Positions 29,966-36,811 of a stretch of DNA of 37,822 nt are shown here, piece by piece. The notes beneath the pieces are model-generated. The model saw nothing but the letters and a program-made list of their open reading frames with translations, was not told the DNA's origin and searched no databases. The position numbers were made by a program, and so were the translations under genes. How positions within the stretch are numbered: position 1 is the first letter of the stretch; every line of letters starts with the position of its first letter. Source of the stretch: Candidatus Erginobacter occultus (GTDB taxonomy: Bacteria > Auribacterota > Erginobacteria > Erginobacterales > Erginobacteraceae); the NCBI GenBank assembly GCA_030765265.1, contig JAVCCZ010000111.1:1-37822 (forward strand), in the 5' to 3' direction.

Positions 29966-30266
29966 GCCCCGGGCTTGCGCCCGAGGCTAATTTAGTTTCG
30001 CCCCCTGCGGGGGCTCGATCGAAGCCGCGGTAACTTTAGGCACTTCGAACTTTAGGCACTTTAAACTTCTTCTGTGTCGTCCCTGGTGGTGACTTCTTTT
30101 ATCCCGCTTCCCAAATCGCATACTCCACCGTGGTAAGCCCATAGCTAATTTGTCCGAGCATATCAACTCTCGGATCAGCCCGCGCAGCGGGCGATACATT
30201 TTTAGCCACGGGCGTCAGCCCGTGAATGATAGGAACAAAACAAAATAATGAACCCCCGCAGGGGGT
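29966..30266. repeat. Cluster of REP-like hairpins in a 410-bp gene-free gap
   Basis: The gap 29952-30361 has no gene. Hairpins found are GCCCCGGGC-TTGC-GCCCGAGGC (29966-29987), GCCCCC-TGC-GGGGGC (30000-30014), GCCCGC-GCA-GCGGGC (30178-30192), CACGGGC-GTCA-GCCCGTG (30207-30224) and ACCCCC-GCA-GGGGGT (30252-30266). A 16-bp tandem AACTTTAGGCACTTCG/AACTTTAGGCACTTTA lies at 30032-30063. The set looks like REP/BIME-type DNA spread by a Y1 transposase, none of which is present here. It separates nadA from thi4 and makes common transcription doubtful. The last 95 bases show nothing clear. Confidence 0.7.
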
Positions 30267-30361
30267 GACACATTCGACCAATTTATGTTATTTCCTAATT
30301 CAATCGCTGTCTATCGCTGGGTAAACAGCCGGTATTACAACAATCCTGATATTAATTCAGG

Positions 30362-31273
30362 TCAGGATATCGCGACCATCGCCTCGACGGCTTTCAGCGC
30401 CTGGAGGCGGATCTCCTCGGGGACGGTAACCGGGTAGCGCATCTCCTCCAGCGACCAGAGAACTTTCTCCAGGGTGACCTTCTTCATATTCGGGCAGACC
30501 AGGCGGTCCGAGGCGGGGTAAAACTTCTTCCCCGGGTTCTCCCGCCGGAGCCGGACCGTCATATCGACCTCGGTCCCGACGATGAACTCCTTCTGCCCGC
30601 TCTCCCGCGCCAGCTTCACCATCCCCGAGGTGGAGAGGACCCGGTCGGCCTCGGCGATCACTTCCGGGGTGCATTCCGGGTGGACCATCACCACCGCGCC
30701 GGGGTGGAGTTCCCGCGCCCGGCGGATGGCGGAGGGCTCCAGCAACCGGTGGGTCGGACAGTAGCCCGGATAGAGAATCAGCCGCCGGCCGGTCTCTTTC
30801 ATCGCCCAGTCGCCGAGAAACCGGTCGGGGACGAAGATAATCTCCTTCTCCCGGGGGATGGAATTGATCACCGCCGGGGCGTTGGCCGAAGTACAGCAGA
30901 GGTCGGCCTCGGCCTTGACCGCGGCCGTCGAATTGACGTAGGCAACCACCACCGCGCCGGGGTGTTTTTTCTTGAAGGCCCGGAGCCGCTCGGCCGGGAG
31001 CATATCGGCCATCGGGCAGCCGGCGTCCGGTTCCGGAATGAGGACGGTCTTCTCCGGCGCCAGGATGGCGGCGGTCTCGGCCATAAAGTAAACCCCGCAG
31101 AAGACGATAGTCCCGGCGCCGGAGGCCGCCGCCTGCCGGCTCAAGCCGAGGGAATCCCCGAGGAAATCGGCGATCTCCTGGACTTCCTCAACCTGGTAAT
31201 TATGGACCAGGATAACGGCGTCGCGGCGGCGCTTCAGCTCTCCGATTCGCTCGATCAGCGCCCGGTCGCTCAC
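30362..31273 (-). CDS. nadA: Quinolinate synthase NadA
   Basis: A 303-aa [4Fe-4S] enzyme that condenses iminoaspartate with dihydroxyacetone phosphate to quinolinate for NAD synthesis. Cluster ligands are Cys86 (DAGCPMAD), Cys201 (VHPEC) and Cys260 (LVCPNMKK). VHNYQ near the N-terminus and GTEVDM are family signatures. The GTG start overlaps the nifU stop (GTGA), so cluster assembly and a cluster-requiring enzyme are co-translated. No NadB or NadC is present in the window; aspartate oxidation must come from elsewhere, possibly through an L-aspartate dehydrogenase. Confidence 0.96.
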   Translation of the reverse strand: MSDRALIERIGELKRRRDAVILVHNYQVEEVQEIADFLGDSLGLSRQAAASGAGTIVFCGVYFMAETAAILAPEKTVLIPEPDAGCPMADMLPAERLRAFKKKHPGAVVVAYVNSTAAVKAEADLCCTSANAPAVINSIPREKEIIFVPDRFLGDWAMKETGRRLILYPGYCPTHRLLEPSAIRRARELHPGAVVMVHPECTPEVIAEADRVLSTSGMVKLARESGQKEFIVGTEVDMTVRLRRENPGKKFYPASDRLVCPNMKKVTLEKVLWSLEEMRYPVTVPEEIRLQALKAVEAMVAIS

Positions 31274-31695
31274 CCCTCCCGGCCCCCCGCTTCCTCGCTC
31301 TTCCCCGCCGCGGAACCCTGTTTCTTCCGGTAATCATCGATCGCCGCCTTCAGGGCTTCCTCGCCGAGCATCGAGCAGTGCATCTTGGCCGGGGGGAGGC
31401 CGTCGAGGGCGGAGGCCACCTCCTTATTCGAGATGGCGATCGCCTCGTCGAGGGTCTTGCCCTTGGCCAGCTCGGTGACCATCGAACTGGTGGCGATCGC
31501 CGCCCCGCAGCCGAAAGTCTGGAAGCGGGCGTCGGCGATCCGGTCGTCGGCCACCTTGATGTAGAGCTTCATCACGTCCCCGCAGACCGGGTTGCCGACC
31601 GTTCCCACACCGTCGGGGTTTTCGATCTTGCCCACGTTGCGGGGGTGATGGAAGTGATCCATCACTTTTTCGCTGTAATCAGTCTGACCGCTCAT
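31270..31695 (-). CDS. nifU: Fe-S cluster scaffold protein NifU/IscU
   Basis: A 141-aa scaffold on which iron-sulfur clusters are built. The three cluster cysteines are in GNPVCGDVM, TFGCGAAIATSSM and MHCSMLGEEAL. The N-terminus YSEKVMDHFHHPRNVG is typical. It has only the scaffold domain, so is of the minimal NifU/IscU type rather than full NifU. It is coupled to nifS upstream (ATGA overlap) and to nadA downstream (GTGA overlap). This NifS-NifU-NadA order suggests dedicated assembly for NadA and perhaps for the homocysteine-forming ferredoxin upstream. Confidence 0.95.
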   Translation of the reverse strand: MSGQTDYSEKVMDHFHHPRNVGKIENPDGVGTVGNPVCGDVMKLYIKVADDRIADARFQTFGCGAAIATSSMVTELAKGKTLDEAIAISNKEVASALDGLPPAKMHCSMLGEEALKAAIDDYRKKQGSAAGKSEEAGGREG

Positions 31696-32882
31696 CGTTT
31701 ATCTCCTTGGGATTCGGCAGGTTCCGGTTCAAAGAAGGGGGACATCTCCCGCAGACGCTTCACCACCGGGACCAGGGCGTCGACGGTGAAGAGGATATCT
31801 TCCAGGGTGTTTTCCCGGCCGAGCGAGAAACGGACCGAACCCTGGGCCAGGGCCGCTTCCACCCCCATCGCGGAGAGAACGTGGGAGGGGGCGAGTTCGC
31901 CCGAGGTGCAGGCGGAGCCGGTGGCGGCGGCGATCCCCTGCTCCTCCAGCCCGAGGAGGATCCCTTCGCCCTCGACGTACTCGAAGGATAGGTTGACGGT
32001 GTTGGGGAGGCGCAAGCCCGGGGCGCCGTTCAGTTTAACCCGGGGAATCCTCTCCGAGATCCCGGAGCAGAGCTGGTCCCGCAGGAGACGGAGCCGGTCG
32101 GACTCACTCTCCAAATTCTCCACCGCCAGCCGGCAGGCCGCCCCGAAGCCGACGATTCCGGCCAGGTTCTCGGTCCCCGGGCGCTTTCCCCGCTCGTGGT
32201 GGCCGCCGTAGGTCAGCGGCCGGACCCGGACCCCCTTGCGGATATAGAGCGCCCCCACACCCTGGGGGCCGTAAACCTTGTGACCGGAAAGCGACATCAG
32301 GTCGACCCCCATCTCCTCCACCGAGAGGGGGATCTTACCCAGACCCTGGATAGCGTCGGTGTGGAAGGGTATCTTCCGGTCCCGGGCGATCCGGCCGATC
32401 TCGGTGATCGGCTGGATCACGCCGGTCTCGTTGTTGGCGGTCATCACCGAGATCAAGATCGTCGCCGGGCGGATCGCCTCTTCGAGTTCTCCCGGATCGA
32501 CCAGCCCCTCCCGGCTGACCGGGAGGTAGGTGACGGAGAACCCCTCCTTCTCCAGGAACCGGCAGGCGGCGAGGACGGCGGGATGCTCGATCGCCGAAGT
32601 GATGATGTGATCCCCCTTCGAGCGGTAGGCGTAGGCGATCCCCTGGACGGCCAGGTTGTCGGCCTCCGTCCCCCCCCCGGTGAAGACGATCTCCTCCGGC
32701 CGGGCCCCGACGGCCTCGGCCACCCGCTCCCGGCCGGCCTCCAGCCGCTTTCTCGCCGTCCGGCCGAGAAAGTGGACGCTGGAAGGGTTGCCGGAGATGT
32801 TTTCGTAGATTTCGGTCATCGCCGCCAGGACTTCCGCCCGCAGCGGCGTGGTGGCGTTGTGGTCAAGATAGATAGTTTTCAT
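31692..32882 (-). CDS. nifS: Cysteine desulfurase NifS/IscS
   Basis: A 396-aa PLP enzyme that removes sulfur from cysteine as a persulfide. The N-terminus IYLDHNATTPL, His100 (EHPAV), Lys202 in SLSGHKVYGPQG (Schiff base) and Cys325 in GSACTSGE (persulfide carrier) are all present. It is the class I short type with the full flexible loop. Its 3' end overlaps the nifU start. Only a weak GGGAAAAT precedes the ATG. A copy of the 40-bp heptamer repeat begins 12 bases upstream of its start codon. Confidence 0.96.
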   Translation of the reverse strand: MKTIYLDHNATTPLRAEVLAAMTEIYENISGNPSSVHFLGRTARKRLEAGRERVAEAVGARPEEIVFTGGGTEADNLAVQGIAYAYRSKGDHIITSAIEHPAVLAACRFLEKEGFSVTYLPVSREGLVDPGELEEAIRPATILISVMTANNETGVIQPITEIGRIARDRKIPFHTDAIQGLGKIPLSVEEMGVDLMSLSGHKVYGPQGVGALYIRKGVRVRPLTYGGHHERGKRPGTENLAGIVGFGAACRLAVENLESESDRLRLLRDQLCSGISERIPRVKLNGAPGLRLPNTVNLSFEYVEGEGILLGLEEQGIAAATGSACTSGELAPSHVLSAMGVEAALAQGSVRFSLGRENTLEDILFTVDALVPVVKRLREMSPFFEPEPAESQGDKR

Positions 32883-32893
32883 ATTTTCCCAAA

Positions 32894-32933
32894 GTCGGAC
32901 GTTTCGGACTGCTCACTGCTTACTGCTCACTGA
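32894..32933 (-). repeat. 40-bp dispersed repeat with heptamers, copy B
   Basis: Reverse complement of the element at 20628-20667 with two mismatches in 40. It lies 12 bases upstream of the nifS start codon, within the leader of the nifS-nifU-nadA transcript or its promoter region. Confidence 0.75.
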
Positions 32934-32950
32934 TTACCATCCCCCATTCC

Positions 32951-33357
32951 CTAAAAATGCACTTCCATCGCCTGCATCGGGCAGGCGGGGATGCAGAGTT
33001 CGCAGCCGATACAGGCGTTCTTGTCGAACTTCACTTCCCGGGTCTCCGGGTCGCGGGTCAGGGCGTCGGTGGGGCAGATGGTGACGCAGGCCCGCAATGG
33101 TTGCAGCGATCGGCGTTGCGGGTCACGTCCTGGCTGAGCGGCTGGACGGTGACCTGGAGACTCTTCAAGTACTCGATCGCTTCCCGGTAATCCTTGTTCC
33201 GGCCCTTGAGTCCGAGGACCATAATCCCCACCTGGCGGGGGGTGATCGAGGCCTTGAGGATGTTGCACTCCAGGCCGTATTTCAAGACCAGCCGGCTCAT
33301 CACCGGTTCCCCGACCAGGTCCTTGGGGAAGTGAAGAACTATCCTTTTCGAAACCAT
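32951..33357 (-). pseudogene. NIL-domain ferredoxin, partner of homocysteine synthase, broken by a one-base indel
   Basis: Two overlapping frames together encode a 135-aa protein: an N-terminal NIL domain (MVSKRIVLHFPKDLVGEP... to about residue 80) and two [4Fe-4S] sites. The first frame runs to RCNHCG and then fails. The second frame resumes with CVTICPTDAL and has CIGCELCIPACP. One extra C in the CCC at 33091-33093 (G on the coding strand) would restore CNHCG-x-CVTICP. The exact fit makes a homopolymer sequencing error likelier than true decay, but a real mutation cannot be excluded. In methanogens the NIL-ferredoxin acts with the DUF39 protein in converting aspartate semialdehyde and sulfide to homocysteine. 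GGAG lies 6 bases before the ATG. Confidence 0.85.
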
Positions 33358-33394
33358 TTCTTCTCCACGGATTACTCAGATTACCCGGATTGAT

Positions 33395-33518
33395 CCCCCG
33401 CCTCGCCCCCTATTATTATTAACCACGAATTCTCGCTAATCTTCGCAAATCTTACCCCCGCCTCGCCCCCTTTGTTAACTTCGAACTTCGAACTTTGAAC
33501 TTTAAACTTTGAACTTCT
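33395..33518. repeat. 17-bp direct repeats and an AACTTNG heptamer array
   Basis: CCCCCGCCTCGCCCCCT occurs at 33395-33411 and 33455-33471, exactly 60 bases apart. From 33477 to 33518 six heptamers follow: AACTTCG twice, AACTTTG, AACTTTA, AACTTTG and AACTTCT. The run lies in the 172-bp spacer between the DUF39 gene and its ferredoxin partner. Similar AACTTTA-based units occur at 30032-30070. These are short tandem repeats prone to slippage. Confidence 0.7.
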
Positions 33519-33529
33519 TTCCCCATTCC

Positions 33530-34741
33530 CTATTCCCCGCCTATCGGCCGTTCTTTTAACGGGCGATAGGTGTACCCGGAGCCGGGGCCGGGGAATTCGG
33601 CCACCCGTTCGGTCAGGAAAAAATCTCCCTTTGCGATCCAGCCTTTCAGGATTTCGGCGATCTCCCGGGCCCGGGGGTAACTGGAGAGGGAGGCGGTCGG
33701 CACTTCCCGCTTCTGGACCCGGATCGTCCCGCTCTTCAGTTCCTCGTAGCTGACCCGGGCCAGGACGGCCGAGCGGCCCTGGGGATAATCCCGGCTGTAA
33801 TCGACCACCCTGGTCGTCAGGTCCCGGTCCTTGAGCGCGGCGTAGCGGCAGACGTCTTCGTTGAGAATCGGGATCGGCACCCCCACCCCCACCGCCAGGG
33901 TGGCCCCGTAACCAGTGAAACTTGCCCCCTTGAGCCACTTTGGAGACATCTGTTTCAGATCGCCGATCAGGGCGGCGGTCCCCGCCGGCGCCGCCGGGAC
34001 ACCGCGCTCGTCGGTCTCGACCGCGGTATTGTGTTGGGTCCCCCACCAGGCGATGTAGCCGACCCCGCCGCCGAGAAATACCCGGGTCCCGATCCCCAGG
34101 GTACGGAAGAAAGGATCCTTGAGCAGGGGGGAAAGCTGCCCGGCGCTGCAGTAATTGGCGTTGCCCAGGTCCGGCTTCAAAATCCCCATATAGGTATAGA
34201 TCAGGCGGTCGGAGAGGTTGACCGCGACGTTGTAGTTCTGATAGAGGTTGCGGGGGTTGAAGAGGATCGCCTGGTTGAAGTCCCGGATATTGACCTGGAC
34301 GGCCAGCTCCTTGCGGGGGTAGCAGTCGGTGCCGTAAGCGTGGGCGATAAAGGGGAGGTCCTTTCCCGCCGCCAGGTCCTCGATCACGTGGCCGCCGCCG
34401 TAGGGAAACCGGCCGGGGTAGATCATATTCCGGGGGTCGGTCTCCGGGAGGGCCCCGGCCCCGATGATGAAATCCCCGGCGGCCAGACCGGTATAGACCG
34501 GGACATCGTTGAGGGTCGCCTTTCCTCCCCCCAGCTTCATCTTCGGCTTCCCCTGGCCGAGATTGAAGTAGGCGCCGGAAGAGCACATCGGCCCCATCGT
34601 CCCGGTGGTGACCACGTCCACCTCCCGGGCGGCTTTCCGGATCCCGCCCTCCTCCACCCGGTCGATCAGCTCCTCGGCGGTGACCACCACCACCTTCCCC
34701 GACTTGATCCGGGCGTTGATTTCGGCGATCGTCCTGGTCAT
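33530..34741 (-). CDS. Homocysteine biosynthesis protein, L-aspartate-semialdehyde sulfurtransferase (DUF39/COG1900)
   Basis: A 403-aa cytoplasmic protein of the HcyBio family. The methanogen homologue makes homocysteine directly from aspartate semialdehyde and sulfide. Conserved segments include TTGTMGPMCSSGAYFNLGQGKPKMKLGGG near the N-terminus, GTDCYPRKELAV, FLGGGVGYIAWWGTQHN, GVGVPIPILNEDVCRYAAL and YPRAREIAEILKGWIAKGDFFLTE. Conserved Cys residues (GPMCSSG, GTDCYP, EDVCRY) may handle sulfur. The start is the ATG at 34741, which overlaps the MerR gene stop (ATGA); the longer frame reads MerR sequence. The NIL-ferredoxin follows. The set points to sulfide-based methionine precursor synthesis without O-acetyl- or O-succinylhomoserine. 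Confidence 0.9.
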   Translation of the reverse strand: MTRTIAEINARIKSGKVVVVTAEELIDRVEEGGIRKAAREVDVVTTGTMGPMCSSGAYFNLGQGKPKMKLGGGKATLNDVPVYTGLAAGDFIIGAGALPETDPRNMIYPGRFPYGGGHVIEDLAAGKDLPFIAHAYGTDCYPRKELAVQVNIRDFNQAILFNPRNLYQNYNVAVNLSDRLIYTYMGILKPDLGNANYCSAGQLSPLLKDPFFRTLGIGTRVFLGGGVGYIAWWGTQHNTAVETDERGVPAAPAGTAALIGDLKQMSPKWLKGASFTGYGATLAVGVGVPIPILNEDVCRYAALKDRDLTTRVVDYSRDYPQGRSAVLARVSYEELKSGTIRVQKREVPTASLSSYPRAREIAEILKGWIAKGDFFLTERVAEFPGPGSGYTYRPLKERPIGGE

Positions 34742-35079
34742 CTCTGTCCTTCCCCGGCGGACTTCTCCCGGGTGTAAACCGGGCAGGTCTCCTTCCGCGG
34801 ACCGCATTTTTTCAGGTCCCAGCAGCGCTTCCGATCGAGAGCCGCGCGGACCCCGGCGATATTCAGCCTCTGCTCCCCGAGCAGGAGCTTGATCTCCTTG
34901 AGGCGTTCCAGGTCAAGATAGGAGTAGCTGCGGTTCTTCCCCCGGCGGGCCGGGGAGATCAGCCCCTTCTTCTCCCAGAGCCTCAACGTGGCCGGGGTGA
35001 CCCCGATCATCTCCGCTACCACCCCGATCGAGAAGAGGGGCCGGCGGCCGCCGGCGGCTGGCTTGGCTGGTAATTTCAT
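34738..35079 (-). CDS. MerR-family transcriptional regulator with C-terminal Cys motif
   Basis: A 113-aa one-domain regulator. The winged helix is LFSIGVVAEMIGVTPATLRLWEKKGLISPARRGKNRSYSYLDLERL (residues 15-60), followed by a short dimer helix. The C-terminus carries CWDLKKCGPRKETCPVY with Cys86, Cys92 and Cys99. The spacing resembles small CW-type cysteine motifs in delta-proteobacterial sensor proteins and could bind metal or an Fe-S cluster, or sense thiols. Its stop overlaps the DUF39 start by 4 bases, so it is co-translated with the homocysteine genes and probably controls them and itself. The ligand is unknown. Confidence 0.88.
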   Translation of the reverse strand: MKLPAKPAAGGRRPLFSIGVVAEMIGVTPATLRLWEKKGLISPARRGKNRSYSYLDLERLKEIKLLLGEQRLNIAGVRAALDRKRCWDLKKCGPRKETCPVYTREKSAGEGQR

Positions 35080-35090
35080 TTCAAGGTAAT

Positions 35091-35146
35091 ATATTAACGT
35101 CGATGCTATATTGGGTCAATTTACCCCGGCCGCAATATCCTGTCAA
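35091..35146 (-). promoter_or_regulatory. Tandem promoter candidates for the MerR-homocysteine operon
   Basis: On the minus strand TTGACA (35146-35141) with TAAATT 17 bases later forms one candidate. TTGACC (35119-35114) with TAATAT after 17 bases (or ATATAT after 19) forms a second just before the gene. MerR regulators act at promoters with 19-20 base spacers, so the second, longer reading is notable. AATAT/ATATT arms flank the spacer. The region is AT-rich, unlike its neighbours. Confidence 0.45.
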
Positions 35147-35177
35147 CCGCCGATCGAAAAAAAATCTCCAGCCGGGT

Positions 35178-35624
35178 TTACCGCTCGCCGAATATCCGCA
35201 GGTAACGCTCGATCTCGGCCGGGGTGTCCCGCTCCGGCTTCTCTTCCTCTCTCTCCGGGGCGGGCGGCGCCTGGAGGAGGGCGAGGAAATCGGCGGTCGC
35301 GATCCGGCGTGGGCGGCGGGAGCGGACGGCGTCAATGATCTCCCGGTCGTCGGTAACCAGGCGGATCGCCCGGGGATGATCGCTCCGCTCCACGGTCTCG
35401 ATCAGGTAGCGGTCGGCGTCGTCGAGATAGATCTCACCGCAGTTCCGGGAGAGCGGCCGGCGCTGGATGATCGGGCTCTGGCGGCTGTCGTAGACAATGG
35501 TAATCTCGACCTGTTTCCCGGCGAAGCGGGCCGCGACCCGGGCCCCGAAGCGGGAGCGGGACGTCTCGTCCCAGCCCAGTTCGTTGCCGATCAGAACGTT
35601 ATATCCGTCAATCAGCCAATGCAT
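35178..35624 (-). CDS. NYN/YacP-like PIN-fold ribonuclease
   Basis: A 148-aa protein of the YacP/NYN group. MHWLIDGYNVL at the start places the first metal-binding Asp at residue 6; VYDSRQSP, YLDDADRYLIE and RLVTDDREIIDA supply the further acidic residues of a PIN-type nuclease site. Members process or degrade RNA (Rae1/YacP cuts mRNA on the ribosome in Bacillus). A charged Glu/Pro-rich segment ends the chain. The ATG has no close Shine-Dalgarno sequence. It lies between the DUF2304 gene and the MerR gene with small gaps in the same direction. Confidence 0.85.
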   Translation of the reverse strand: MHWLIDGYNVLIGNELGWDETSRSRFGARVAARFAGKQVEITIVYDSRQSPIIQRRPLSRNCGEIYLDDADRYLIETVERSDHPRAIRLVTDDREIIDAVRSRRPRRIATADFLALLQAPPAPEREEEKPERDTPAEIERYLRIFGER

Positions 35625-35658
35625 AGCGCCTGAACTTTAATCTCCTCTCCAGGGAGAA

Positions 35659-36018
35659 TTATCGCTCTTCCTCCTCGCGGGGAGATCCGTCTTTCTCCTC
35701 CGTCAGGGAGAGTTCCTGGGCCAGCCGCTTGACCTGGTTGGTCAGCTCCGAGATCTTGACCGAGAAGTGGAGGTTGATGAAGACCATAAACATCAATCCG
35801 AAGAAGAAGACGGTGTTGATCGGAAGCTCGATCCCGAGACGGACGGTGATCAGCTGGAGGAGAGCCGGCCAGAGGGCGAGGACCAGGATAATGCCGCCGA
35901 TCAGGACCCAGAGCCAGGCATACTCCTCTCTCAGCTTCCGGCGCCGGACCGTCTCGACAATGAAGATCAACAAGGCAACCGCCATCGCGGCCGCCAGCAG
36001 TTTCTGGTTGAATGGCAC
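35659..36018 (-). CDS. DUF2304 membrane protein
   Basis: A 119-aa protein with three hydrophobic helices (about 6-22, 34-55 and 66-85), followed by a coiled, charged tail KISELTNQVKRLAQELSLTEEKDG. The segment RRKLREEYAWLWVLIGGIILVLALWP is the mark of DUF2304. The function is not established, but genes of this family usually sit beside polyprenyl-phosphate GT2 genes, exactly as here (12 bases downstream of one). It may be a membrane partner of that enzyme. Confidence 0.9.
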   Translation of the reverse strand: MPFNQKLLAAAMAVALLIFIVETVRRRKLREEYAWLWVLIGGIILVLALWPALLQLITVRLGIELPINTVFFFGLMFMVFINLHFSVKISELTNQVKRLAQELSLTEEKDGSPREEEER

Positions 36019-36029
36019 GGCTACCCCCT

Positions 36030-36761
36030 TTAAAACTTAATTTGGTCCCGCTTCAGGCGGAGACTGGAGACAAAGGTGGAGAGGAGCATCTTGTAGATGT
36101 AATAGAAGATCGTCCCTCCCCGGTGAAGACTGGTCGATCGGGTCGGAGAGACGGTGATCGGGATCTCCCGGATCCGCAGCCCCCGGAAGTGCGCCGAGAT
36201 GATGACGTCGGCGTCGGGAAAGTGCTGGGGGTAATAACCCCGGGTAAAGACCGTCATCGCCCGCCGGTTGATCCCCCGGAAGCCGGAGGTGGGGTCGGTG
36301 ATCTTCTGCCGGATAACCAGCGAACAGATCAGGCTGAAGAGTTTCATCCCGATCTTCCGCCCCGGAGAAAGCTGGTAGGCGCATTCTCCGAGAAAACGGG
36401 AGCCGACGACCAGGTCGGCCTCGCCTTGCTGAAGGGCGTCAACAAAGCGGGCGATCTCCGCCGGCGCGTGCTGGCGGTCGCCGTCGAGGTGGACCAGGCA
36501 GTTGAACCCGCCGCGGAGGGCGTAAAGAAAACCGGTCTGCCGGGCGGCCCCGTCGCCGAGGTTGAAGGGATGTCGGATCACCACCGCGCCGGCGGCGCGG
36601 GCTTCCGCCGCCGAATTATCCCGGGAGCCGTCGTCCACCACCAGGACCGGGATTCGGGGGTAGAGTTCCCGGATCTCCCGGACCAGGACCCGGATCGAGG
36701 CGCCCTCGTTGTAAACCGGGATCAGGATCAGGGTTTCGAGGTTGGGATGGGATGTTTCCAT
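36030..36761 (-). CDS. Family 2 glycosyltransferase, dolichol-phosphate-mannose-synthase-like
   Basis: A 243-aa GT-A enzyme without C-terminal membrane helices. LILIPVYNEGASIRVLVREI, VLVVDDGSRDNS, HPFNLGDGAARQTGF, LVHLDGDRQHAPAEI (D-x-D) and VVGSRFLG are typical of DPM1-like proteins that load a sugar onto polyprenyl phosphate. ITDPTSGFRGINRRAM is the conserved acceptor loop. With the DUF2304 gene downstream it forms a common two-gene module. The product could feed the GT39 enzyme elsewhere in the window. AAGAGA lies before the ATG. Confidence 0.92.
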   Translation of the reverse strand: METSHPNLETLILIPVYNEGASIRVLVREIRELYPRIPVLVVDDGSRDNSAAEARAAGAVVIRHPFNLGDGAARQTGFLYALRGGFNCLVHLDGDRQHAPAEIARFVDALQQGEADLVVGSRFLGECAYQLSPGRKIGMKLFSLICSLVIRQKITDPTSGFRGINRRAMTVFTRGYYPQHFPDADVIISAHFRGLRIREIPITVSPTRSTSLHRGGTIFYYIYKMLLSTFVSSLRLKRDQIKF

Positions 36762-36775
36762 ATCTCTTAATCTCT

Positions 36776-36811
36776 ATCGCTATCGGTATCGAAATCGGGA
36801 TCGCTATCGTC
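36776..36811. repeat. Six tandem hexamers ATCGNN beside a glycosyltransferase stop codon
   Basis: ATCGCT, ATCGGT, ATCGAA, ATCGGG, ATCGCT and ATCGTC run without gaps. The array fills most of the space between the GT4 and GT2 genes and overlaps the GT4 stop codon (36812-36810). Copy number could vary by slippage and shift the end of the GT4 protein. Confidence 0.7.

Noticed and set aside
29987-30199. 70-aa minus-strand ORF (MYRPLRGLIREL...)
   Set aside because: Lies within the REP-hairpin cluster. Translation of palindromic repeat DNA, with no ribosome-binding site or domain.
29952-30361. TPP riboswitch or other riboswitch upstream of thi4
   Set aside because: No THI-box core (CUGAGA...ACCUGAU-type) was found; the structure present is explained by REP hairpins.
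32951-33268. Separate 105-aa ferredoxin gene
   Set aside because: Its first half is out-of-frame NIL-domain sequence. The Cys motifs are the second half of the frameshifted NIL-ferredoxin.
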